Positions 7,036-12,548 of a stretch of 14,656 nt of DNA are shown piece after piece. Under the pieces are notes generated by a model, which saw nothing but the letters and a program-made list of their open reading frames with translations, had not been told where the DNA came from and did no database searches. Positions within the stretch are counted from its first letter, which is position 1. Each line of letters begins with the position of its first letter. Source of the stretch: Candidatus Aerophobota bacterium (GTDB taxonomy: Bacteria > Aerophobota > Aerophobia > Aerophobales > B3-G15); NCBI GenBank assembly GCA_011372105.1, contig DRTT01000164.1, forward strand, positions 1 to 14,656. Reading direction: 5' to 3'. A program made the translations under genes and the position numbers.

Positions 7036-7341
7036 ATGCCCTTCGGATTAGGTCCGGCAGGGTGGTTTTTAGGGCCTTACTGGTGGTCCTGGTGGTTTAA
7101 CCCCTGGTACTGGGGAAGAGGATGGTATGGCTATCCCTACAGTTATTTTGCACCATGGTGGTGGAGCTTTTACGCCCCTTACTTCCCATACGGATATTCC
7201 ACATCTTACTATGGAACACCAGGATTCGGTTACCCTCCAGCACCTCAGGATGAGAAAGCCATGTTAGAAGAACAGAGAAAGGCACTGGAAGCTCAACTTG
7301 AAGAAATCAAAAAGAGAATAGAGGAACTTGAGAAATCCTGA
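7036..7341 (+). CDS. Trp/Tyr-rich protein with C-terminal coiled coil, DUF5320-like
   Basis: A 101-residue protein with two clear parts. The first 70 residues contain 11 Trp, 13 Tyr and 7 Phe (31 of 70 aromatic), arranged in PYWW, SWW, PWYW and PWWW blocks separated by Gly and Pro. Residues 72-100 are a charged heptad coiled coil (EEQRKALEAQLEEIKKRIEE). That tail is nearly the same as those of the next two proteins, so the three probably assemble with each other. The pattern is typical of DUF5320-type proteins near NifX/MinD genes; the function is unknown. AAGGAGGT lies well placed before the ATG. A strong hairpin without a T-run follows the stop. Confidence 0.78.
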   Translation: MPFGLGPAGWFLGPYWWSWWFNPWYWGRGWYGYPYSYFAPWWWSFYAPYFPYGYSTSYYGTPGFGYPPAPQDEKAMLEEQRKALEAQLEEIKKRIEELEKS

Positions 7342-7347
7342 AAAGAT

Positions 7348-7383
7348 TTACCCCTTCTCCTTTTAAGACAGGAGAAGGGGTAA
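7348..7383. repeat. Perfect 14-bp stem-loop between DUF5320-like genes
   Basis: TTACCCCTTCTCCT (7348-7361) pairs without mismatch with AGGAGAAGGGGTAA (7370-7383) around an 8-base loop. It lies 7 bases after the stop of the gene ending at 7341. No T-run follows on the plus strand, so it is not a standard terminator; it may protect the 3' end of an upstream mRNA piece or cause pausing. The left arm (CTTCTCCT) could also pair with purine-rich ribosome-binding sites. Confidence 0.75.
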
Positions 7384-7424
7384 CTTGTGCTTCAAAAAAA
7401 TTATATTTAAAGGGGGTGACTAAT

Positions 7425-7769
7425 ATGCCAGGATACAGGCATAGATATATGTACTATGCGACAGGACTTCCAGGATGGATGAGATTTGGATTCTCTCCGG
7501 GATGGCTGGGTGCATCTCCTACAGGAATGGGACCTGGTGCGACTTATCTCTTAACAGGAAGATGGCCAACACCTCAGGCTCAAGCTGCATGGCAGGCTAT
7601 GCAAACAGGAGGAACACCTTACGCAGGAGCGACACCGCCCAGCTACTTCCCTCAACCAGGTGCACAACCCAGCAAGGAAGAACAACTTCAATTCCTACGC
7701 AACCAGGCCGAATATTTAAGACAGGAACTTGAAAAAATTAAAGAGCAAATAGACAGGCTTGAAAAATAA
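7425..7769 (+). CDS. DUF5320-like protein with C-terminal coiled coil
   Basis: A 114-residue protein starting MPGYRHRYMYYATGLPGW. Residues 1-50 are rich in Gly, Pro, Tyr and Met, 51-82 are Ala/Gln/Pro-rich and probably flexible (QAQAAWQAMQTGG), and 83-114 are a coiled coil (SKEEQLQFLRNQAEYLRQEL onward), the typical DUF5320 ending. I place the start at the ATG at 7425, six bases after GGGGGTGA; an in-frame GTG at 7416 lies inside that ribosome-binding site and is unlikely. The gene sits between a strong hairpin and a terminator-like stem, so its transcript level may differ from its neighbours. Function is unknown; it is probably a structural partner of the NifX-coiled-coil protein encoded next, which has a related tail. 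Confidence 0.75.
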   Translation: MPGYRHRYMYYATGLPGWMRFGFSPGWLGASPTGMGPGATYLLTGRWPTPQAQAAWQAMQTGGTPYAGATPPSYFPQPGAQPSKEEQLQFLRNQAEYLRQELEKIKEQIDRLEK

Positions 7770-7777
7770 AAAAATAC

Positions 7778-7809
7778 AAGAAAAAGGGGCAACATTGCCC
7801 CTTTTTCTT
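7778..7809 (+). terminator. Rho-independent terminator (probably leaky) ahead of the NifX-like gene
   Basis: AAGAAAAAGGGGCA (7778-7791) and TGCCCCTTTTTCTT (7796-7809) form a 14-bp stem with a 4-base loop; the T-run (TTTTTCTTT) on the 3' side gives the classic form. The next gene starts only 22 bases later in the same direction with no evident new promoter, so termination is presumably partial and sets a lower level for the NifX/Mrp genes. Its A-rich 5' side means it could also act on the minus strand. Confidence 0.8.
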
Positions 7810-7831
7810 TATATATAGAAGGAGAAGAAAA

Positions 7832-8446
7832 ATGAAAATAGCTGTAACTTCAATGGGTAAAGATTTAGACTCTCAAATAGACCCAAGATTTGGGAGATGT
7901 CAGTACTTTATTATAGTAGATCCTGAAAGTATGCAGTTTGAGGCTGTCCAAAACCCAAATATTGGCGCAGGAAGTGGAGCAGGAATTGCTACTGCCCAGA
8001 TGATAGCTCAGAGAGGAGTGGATACTATTATAACAGGTAACGTCGGTCCAAATGCCTTTCAAACTCTATCTGCTGCTGGAATTAAAATCATAACTGGAGT
8101 AACCGGAACAGTTAGAAGTGCAATAGAGAGATACAAAAAGGGAGAATTATCCTCCACCTCAGGTCCTACTGTGGGTGCTCACTTTGGAATGGGTGGAGGT
8201 TTTTCGGGAGGACCTGGTGGAGGATTCGGTATGGGCATGAGAAGAGGGATGGGGCGAGGGATGGGATGGGGAACAGGCTATCCTGGAGCATTTTATGGAC
8301 CAGGAACAGTAAATCCACCCGGAATGCCACAAATGCCACAAATGTCTAAGGAGCAAGAGCTTTCTATGCTTAAAGAACAGGCAAAGGCAATAGAAAGTCA
8401 ACTTGAGCAAATTAAAAAAAGAATAGAAGAACTTGAAAAAGGATAA
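7832..8446 (+). CDS. NifX/NifB-like (dinitrogenase Fe-Mo cofactor family) protein with coiled-coil tail
   Basis: A 204-residue fusion. Residues 1-110 are a NifX / MTH1175-type domain: MKIAVTSMGKDLDS, the conserved DPRFGRC with C23, TIITGNVGPNAF and an ending IERYKKGEL. This family binds metal-sulfur clusters; ORP of Desulfovibrio, with its Mo-Cu sulfide cluster, belongs to it. Residues 112-171 are a Gly/Met/Arg-rich flexible linker, and 172-203 a coiled coil (SKEQELSMLKEQAKAIESQL onward) matching the tails of the two preceding genes. The fusion links the NifX fold physically to the DUF5320-like proteins. The ribosome-binding site is GAAGGAGAAG. No nitrogenase genes are near, so 'nitrogenase cofactor' naming would mislead. 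Confidence 0.88.
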   Translation: MKIAVTSMGKDLDSQIDPRFGRCQYFIIVDPESMQFEAVQNPNIGAGSGAGIATAQMIAQRGVDTIITGNVGPNAFQTLSAAGIKIITGVTGTVRSAIERYKKGELSSTSGPTVGAHFGMGGGFSGGPGGGFGMGMRRGMGRGMGWGTGYPGAFYGPGTVNPPGMPQMPQMSKEQELSMLKEQAKAIESQLEQIKKRIEELEKG

Positions 8447-8468
8447 GGAAGAATAAAAGGTAAAAAAG

Positions 8469-9311
8469 ATGAGAGAAAAAAACGAGGCTGTTGCATCTCA
8501 AAAAACACAACAGGAAAAGATAAAAGAAAACATGAAGAGAATCTTTCATAAACTTATTATCATAAGCGGGAAAGGAGGAGTTGGTAAGAGTACAGTAGCA
8601 ACAAACCTTGCCTTCAGTTTAGCACTTAAAGAGAAAAAAGTAGGTCTTTTAGACGTTGATATACATGGCCCAAATGTACCCAAGATGGTGGGAGCAGAGG
8701 GGAAAAAACTTGGAGTTTTGCCTGATGGAAAAATAGAACCCATTTTTGTTCCTCCGGGAGTTAAAGTAATAAGCATATCACCTCTTCTCAAGGATAGTGA
8801 TACACCTGTTATCTGGAGAGGACCTCTTAAGATGAAGGCTATAAGCCAATTTTTGGCAGATGTTGATTGGGGAGAATTAGATTATTTAATTGTTGATTCA
8901 CCTCCCGGAACAGGAGATGAACCTTTAAGTGTGGCTCAGCTTATACCCTCCCTTACAGGTGCTATCATAGTAACAACTCCTCAAGAAGTTGCACTTCTTG
9001 ACGCAAAAAAAGCAGTAAATTTTGCAAGAGCTCTTAATATCCCTATAATTGGGATAATAGAAAATATGAGCTGGTTTGTCTGTCCAAAATGTGGAGAAAG
9101 AATAGAGCTTTTTAAAACAGGCGGTGGAGAAAAAGCTGCTCAAAAGTTAGGAATTACTTTCCTGGGTAAAGTACCCTTTGATCCTGATATCGTAAAATCA
9201 GGAGACAGAGGAGAACCCTTTGTATTTGCTCACAAAGAAAGCACCACATGTGGCTATATGGAAGAGATAGTTAATAATATTTTAAAAAAAGCTGAGGGAG
9301 AAAATTTATGA
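8469..9311 (+). CDS. mrp: Mrp/NBP35-family Fe-S carrier ATPase
   Basis: A 280-residue P-loop ATPase of the Mrp/ApbC/NBP35 family, which binds a [4Fe-4S] cluster between subunits and delivers it to target proteins. Walker A SGKGGVGKS is at 33-41, the A' motif DVDIHGPNVPKM starts at 62, and IVDSPPGTGDEPL at 141-153 is Walker B. The cluster-binding pair C205-x2-C208 (FVCPKCGE) is present, and C261 lies near the end. The N-terminal 25 residues are charged and helical and lack the DUF59 domain that some bacterial Mrp proteins carry. The ribosome-binding site is modest (AAAAGGT). Its stop overlaps the next gene's ATG (ATGA), tying it to a NifX-like protein as in ORP-type clusters, where Mrp and NifX proteins act together. 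Confidence 0.93.
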   Translation: MREKNEAVASQKTQQEKIKENMKRIFHKLIIISGKGGVGKSTVATNLAFSLALKEKKVGLLDVDIHGPNVPKMVGAEGKKLGVLPDGKIEPIFVPPGVKVISISPLLKDSDTPVIWRGPLKMKAISQFLADVDWGELDYLIVDSPPGTGDEPLSVAQLIPSLTGAIIVTTPQEVALLDAKKAVNFARALNIPIIGIIENMSWFVCPKCGERIELFKTGGGEKAAQKLGITFLGKVPFDPDIVKSGDRGEPFVFAHKESTTCGYMEEIVNNILKKAEGENL

Positions 9312-9682
9312 AGATAGCAATATCCACAGATAAAGGAAATGTTTCTCCTCATTTTGGAAGATGTCCTACCTTTACAATTGTTGAGATTGCGGATGGAAAG
9401 ATTATAAAAAAGGAGGAAATCCCCAACCCTGGCCATCACCCCGGGTTTTTACCTGAATTTCTCAAAGAAAAGGGAGTTGAATGTATTATCTGTGGAGGAA
9501 TGGGGCCTCGAGCTCAAAGTTTATTTACTCAAAAGAAAATTAATGTAATTCTTGGTGTGGAGGGAAAAATAAATGATGTAATTGACAAGCTATTAAAAGG
9601 AGAATTGAAGGGAGGGGAAAGTCTTTGTCGCCCCGGTCAAGGAAAAGGATATGGAATACCAAAAAGTGAGTGTTCACACTAA
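9308..9682 (+). CDS. NifX/MTH1175-like metal-sulfur cluster-binding protein
   Basis: A 124-residue stand-alone member of the dinitrogenase iron-molybdenum cofactor family. Family marks are MKIAISTDKGNVSPHFGRC with C19, the His pair H43-H44 in NPGHHPGFLPEFL, CIICGGMGPRA with C59 and C62, and a VIDKLLKGEL ending. It has more possible cluster ligands (three Cys and two His in the core, plus C107 and C122) than the coiled-coil NifX protein upstream. Relatives bind Fe-S or mixed Mo-Fe or Mo-Cu sulfide clusters. The start overlaps the mrp stop, which suggests that Mrp loads or unloads it. The metal cannot be read from sequence. Confidence 0.9.
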   Translation: MKIAISTDKGNVSPHFGRCPTFTIVEIADGKIIKKEEIPNPGHHPGFLPEFLKEKGVECIICGGMGPRAQSLFTQKKINVILGVEGKINDVIDKLLKGELKGGESLCRPGQGKGYGIPKSECSH

Positions 9683-9713
9683 CAAAACCTGTAAAACCTG
9701 AAAGGAGAAAAAA

Positions 9714-10232
9714 GTGAACACCTGGATAAGAAAATACGGAGATCCCATCTTAAGGAAAATATGTCATCCTGTTGAGAAGATAGGAAAGCTGGAAAAACAA
9801 ATATTTTTTCAGATGGCTGAAGTTTTATTTAAAAGCCAAGCTCTGGGAATTGCTGCACCTCAAATAGGTTTTTCTCAAAGAATTATAGCGGTGAGAACGG
9901 ATGGATATCTTTTGCAGCTTGCCAACCCTTTTATTTTAGAAAAAGAAGGAGAAAGTATTTTAACTGAAGGTTGTCTTAGTATTCCTGAGGTATTTATTAA
10001 GGTTCCTCGTTTTGAGAAAATTAAAATCCAGGGGCTTGATGAAACCGGTAAAAAAAGAACAGTTAAAGTAGAAGGAATACTTGCAAGAGCTCTGCAACAC
10101 GAAATTGACCATCTTAATGGAATTCTCATTATAGATTATGCAACAGAAAAGAAAAAGGAAAAGATCATGCACAGGTTAAATCAAATTGCTGAACACACCA
10201 GAATGCTTTTAAAAATAAAAAACAGAAAATAA
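9714..10232 (+). CDS. def: Peptide deformylase
   Basis: A 172-residue peptide deformylase, the metalloenzyme (often Fe2+) that removes the formyl group from nascent proteins in the cytoplasm. All three signature motifs are intact: GIAAPQIG (45-52), EGCLS (85-89, C87 a metal ligand) and HEIDH (129-133, two His ligands and the catalytic Glu). The start is a GTG preceded by AAAGGAG at good spacing. Located 31 bases after the NifX gene and 3 bases before a metallo-beta-lactamase-fold gene, it appears to ride in the same operon. This is a housekeeping enzyme and its presence argues for a bacterium. The C-terminus has a Lys-rich helix, as is usual in the family. Confidence 0.97.
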   Translation: MNTWIRKYGDPILRKICHPVEKIGKLEKQIFFQMAEVLFKSQALGIAAPQIGFSQRIIAVRTDGYLLQLANPFILEKEGESILTEGCLSIPEVFIKVPRFEKIKIQGLDETGKKRTVKVEGILARALQHEIDHLNGILIIDYATEKKKEKIMHRLNQIAEHTRMLLKIKNRK

Positions 10233-10235
10233 TTT

Positions 10236-11084
10236 ATGCTGCACAATATAAAAATTACCATTTTATGTGATAACATTGTTGAAAAATCCTCTCTTCTTGC
10301 CGAGCATGGCTTTTCAGTATTGATTGAGACAGAAAAAATAAAAATTTTATTTGATACAGGACAGGGGCTTTGTCTGAGGCATAATGCAAAGGTCTTGAAT
10401 GTAAATTTAACCTCAATAGACAAGGTGGTAGTAAGTCATGCTCACTATGATCACACAGGAGGAATTAAAGAAATATTAAAGAAAAATCCCAAAATACCCA
10501 TACATGCCCATCCTGATATTTTTAATCCGAAGTACAAAAAATCACCTAATGGTAAGATGGATTATATAGGTATACCTAAATTTTTACTGAAAAGTAAATC
10601 AAGTTTTAATTTTGTGCTTAATGAGGGACCTTTTCACTTAACAAAAGATATATTGTTAACAGGAAAGATACCGAGAGAGACGGCATTTGAAAGGACAAAT
10701 GAAGATTTTTATATAAAAACTGATAAGGGATATATTGAGGACGATTTAAAAGATGACCAGGCCCTTGTAATAAATACAAATTCTGGGCTTGTTCTAATCT
10801 TGGGATGTGCGCACTCTGGACTAATTAATACTTTAAACTACGCAGTAAAACTTACAGGGAAAAATAATTTTCACCTTGTTCTTGGAGGAACTCACCTCAA
10901 AAATGCAAACAATCAAAGGATTAAGAAAACAGCTGCTTTACTATCTTCCTTCCAGATTGAGAAAATAGTTTTGTCGCACTGCACAGGAATTCAGGCTTTT
11001 ATCAACCTGCACCATGTGCTGGGAGATAAAGTTTCAATAGGTAAGGTGGGAGAAAGCTTCACCGTCCCAACCAATCGTCCTTAA
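10236..11084 (+). CDS. Metallo-beta-lactamase-fold hydrolase (COG1237-type), cytoplasmic copy
   Basis: A 282-residue metallo-beta-lactamase-fold protein. The metal motif HAHYDH is at 68-73, with further likely ligands in GCAHSG, GGTHL and SHCTG. Layout and N-terminus (IKITILCDN, then GFSVLIE and LFDTG) match the COG1237 group, sometimes annotated as 7,8-dihydropterin-6-yl-methyl-4-(ribofuranosyl)aminobenzene 5'-phosphate synthase-like; that substrate is not established for bacterial members. It lacks a signal peptide, unlike its paralogue at 11727-12539. The ATG lies 3 bases after the def stop with no clear ribosome-binding site, so it is probably translated by coupling. Its 3' end overlaps the convergent J-domain gene by 26 bases. 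Confidence 0.86.
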   Translation: MLHNIKITILCDNIVEKSSLLAEHGFSVLIETEKIKILFDTGQGLCLRHNAKVLNVNLTSIDKVVVSHAHYDHTGGIKEILKKNPKIPIHAHPDIFNPKYKKSPNGKMDYIGIPKFLLKSKSSFNFVLNEGPFHLTKDILLTGKIPRETAFERTNEDFYIKTDKGYIEDDLKDDQALVINTNSGLVLILGCAHSGLINTLNYAVKLTGKNNFHLVLGGTHLKNANNQRIKKTAALLSSFQIEKIVLSHCTGIQAFINLHHVLGDKVSIGKVGESFTVPTNRP

Positions 11085-11352
11085 ATCTTTTAATTGGTTT
11101 TTCCGGGTCGTATTGTTCCACAATTTCTTTCTCAAAGGAAATTTCAAACTTCCTGACATAATCCATTATAGTTTCATAAGCACTATTGATCTCGGACATT
11201 TTCTTCTCATAAAAAGCCCTATCCTTCTCTTTGTACCTGTCAGGATGGTTCTCTTTGGCAAGTTCTCTATAGGCTTTTTTTATCTCATCTATGGTAGCTT
11301 TCTTACCAAGACCCAGGGTTTTCCTTGCTTTATCTATTACCTCAAAATACAA
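11059..11352 (-). CDS. Short J-domain (DnaJ-like) protein
   Basis: A small protein of about 97 residues consisting of one J domain and a short charged tail. The fold is clear: YFEVIDKARKTLGL, helix II DEIKKAYRELAKE, the HPD signature (H36-P37-D38 in ENHPDRYK) and helix III FYEKKMSEINSAYETI. J domains stimulate DnaK-type chaperones; no zinc-finger or C-terminal substrate domain is present, so it may act as a dedicated co-chaperone, for example on a metal protein. I prefer the TTG start at 11352 because GGAGAGG lies six bases upstream; an in-frame GTG at 11367 would add five residues but has no ribosome-binding site. It stands alone on the minus strand and runs 26 bases into the end of the opposing gene. 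Confidence 0.85.
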   Translation of the reverse strand: MYFEVIDKARKTLGLGKKATIDEIKKAYRELAKENHPDRYKEKDRAFYEKKMSEINSAYETIMDYVRKFEISFEKEIVEQYDPEKPIKRFKDDWLGR

Positions 11353-11388
11353 TTTTAGCCTCTCCACTTAAAACTTTTAGTAATTTTA

Positions 11389-11417
11389 ACTATAGATAAA
11401 TTAAAATCAAGTAACAA
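11389..11417 (-). promoter_or_regulatory. Predicted promoter of the J-domain gene
   Basis: Read on the minus strand: TTGTTA (11417-11412), a 17-base spacer, then TATAGT (11394-11389). The -35 hexamer forms one arm of the perfect palindrome at 11412-11427, so that palindrome could control this gene. It is divergent from promoter P3. Confidence 0.5.
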
Positions 11418-11427
11418 AATTTTGTTA
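11412..11427. promoter_or_regulatory. Perfect 16-bp palindrome between divergent promoters (candidate operator)
   Basis: TAACAAAATTTTGTTA is fully self-complementary. It lies 7 bases upstream of the P3 -35 box and covers the predicted -35 of the J-domain gene. The position suits a dimeric regulator acting on one or both promoters. It has no exact counterpart beside P1 or P2. AT-rich DNA produces short palindromes by chance, so function is unproven. Confidence 0.45.
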
Positions 11428-11434
11428 AACACAA

Positions 11435-11463
11435 TTGACAAAAATTATTTCCATTATTATAAT
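11435..11463 (+). promoter_or_regulatory. Promoter P3 with shared 19-base element, upstream of the FmdB-type gene
   Basis: Perfect -35 TTGACA (11435-11440), 17-base spacer and perfect -10 TATAAT (11458-11463), 31 bases before the ATG of the zinc-ribbon gene. Bases 11435-11453 are identical to the 19-mers at 4277 and 6726. This makes the six-gene run to its right a probable member of the same regulon. Confidence 0.85.
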
Positions 11464-11494
11464 AAAAACGTGAAAAAGCAAAAGAGGTATAAAA

Positions 11495-11719
11495 ATGCCT
11501 GTTTACAGATATAAATGCGAGGAGTGTGGAGGTATCACTCAAATCCTTCAAGGAGTTGGAAAGGGCGAGGAAGAGATAAGGTGCAAAATGTGTGGAAGTA
11601 CAAGACTTGTAAAGCTTTTACCAAAAAGCCTGTCTATAAGAAGTTCGGAGAGTGAAGTTTCCGGGTGTTGCGGTATGACAAATCCCTGCGAGAATCCAAA
11701 AAGATGCTGCCAGAGATAA
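11495..11719 (+). CDS. FmdB-type zinc-ribbon protein with Cys-rich tail
   Basis: A 74-residue small protein. Residues 1-40 are the FmdB/putative-regulatory zinc ribbon: MPVYRYKCEECG with C8-x2-C11 and C30-x2-C33 (RCKMCGS). The C-terminal 18 residues contain five more cysteines: C58-C59, C65 and C71-C72 (GCCGMTNPCENPKRCC), suggesting a second metal or Fe-S site or a redox role. FmdB-type proteins are named from a formamidase-linked gene and lack a firm biochemical role, so 'regulatory' is a family label only. It is the first gene after P3, with AGAGGT as ribosome-binding site, and lies 7 bases before the exported metallo-beta-lactamase-fold gene. Confidence 0.85.
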   Translation: MPVYRYKCEECGGITQILQGVGKGEEEIRCKMCGSTRLVKLLPKSLSIRSSESEVSGCCGMTNPCENPKRCCQR

Positions 11720-11726
11720 GAGATAA

Positions 11727-12539
11727 ATGACACCAAAAATAGAATTTTTCTTAGGATCTCTTATACTGTTTGTTTTCTTTCTTGCAGGAACAGGCTTTAC
11801 CGGCCAGAAAGACAGTCAATCCTCTCACTTTATAAAAATTACCATCTTATATGATAACTACATTTTCAATGAGGATTTAAAACCTTCCTGGGGATTTTCC
11901 GCTCTTATAGAGGGAACAGAGAGAACCTTTCTCTTTGATACAGGAGCAGATGGGAAAATACTTCTTTACAATATGCAAAAACTTAGCATAAATCCTGAGA
12001 AGATAGAAGCAATTTTTCTCTCCCATATTCATGGCGACCATACAGGAGGACTTGATTCCTTCTTAATCTGTAATCCCCATGTTAGCTGTTACCTGCCTTC
12101 TTCTTTTCCTGAAAGTTTCAAGCAAAAAGTTAAAAATTTTGGAGCAAAACTTGTACAGGTAAGTCATCCTGTTGAAATATACAAAAACATTTACTCTACT
12201 GGTGAGATGGGTAAATGGATAAAAGAACAATCCATGTTAATTAAAACAGAGAAAGGAGTTATAGTAATAACAGGCTGTGCTCATCCTGGAATAGTGAACA
12301 TTATTAAAAAAGCAAAGGAAATTACCAAAAGCAATGTATATCTTGTAGTGGGAGGTTTTCACCTTGCAGGAGCAAGAAGCCATCAGGTTAAAAAAATAAT
12401 CCAGGAATTTAAAAAAGAGGGGGTAGAAAAAGTTGCACCCTGTCACTGTTCAGGAGATCTTACTCGAAAACTTTTCCAGGAATTTTACAGAGAAAATTTT
12501 ATTTTTGCAGGAGTAGGTAAAAAAATTATAATAAATTAA
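11727..12539 (+). CDS. Metallo-beta-lactamase-fold hydrolase (COG1237-type), exported or membrane-anchored copy
   Basis: A 270-residue paralogue of the protein at 10236-11084. Residues 6-27 are a hydrophobic signal or anchor segment (FFLGSLILFVFFLAGTGF) without a lipobox cysteine. The enzyme domain then begins FIKITILYDN, like the cytoplasmic copy, with HIHGDH at 100-105 and later GCAHPG, GGFHLAG and PCHCSG. The catalytic fold should therefore lie outside the cytoplasmic membrane. The substrate is unknown. The start follows only weak purine-rich DNA (GAGATAA); translation may couple to the upstream gene. Two versions of one enzyme in two compartments, in neighbouring transcription units, suggest duplication followed by retargeting. 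Confidence 0.85.
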   Translation: MTPKIEFFLGSLILFVFFLAGTGFTGQKDSQSSHFIKITILYDNYIFNEDLKPSWGFSALIEGTERTFLFDTGADGKILLYNMQKLSINPEKIEAIFLSHIHGDHTGGLDSFLICNPHVSCYLPSSFPESFKQKVKNFGAKLVQVSHPVEIYKNIYSTGEMGKWIKEQSMLIKTEKGVIVITGCAHPGIVNIIKKAKEITKSNVYLVVGGFHLAGARSHQVKKIIQEFKKEGVEKVAPCHCSGDLTRKLFQEFYRENFIFAGVGKKIIIN

Positions 12540-12548
12540 GGAGAAAAA

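Noticed and set aside
7416..7424. GTG start for the 7425 gene
   Set aside because: The GTG is part of the GGGGGTGA ribosome-binding site of the ATG at 7425.
6787..8446. Membrane proteins or secreted Gly-rich proteins encoded by the DUF5320-like genes
   Set aside because: The Trp/Tyr blocks are broken by Gly, Pro and Arg, no continuous helix of about 20 hydrophobic residues is visible, and there is no signal peptide.
7832..9682. Nitrogenase cofactor (nif) cluster
   Set aside because: The NifX-family domain is present, but there is no NifH, NifD, NifK, NifB radical-SAM or NifE/N; the gene set fits ORP-type loci instead.
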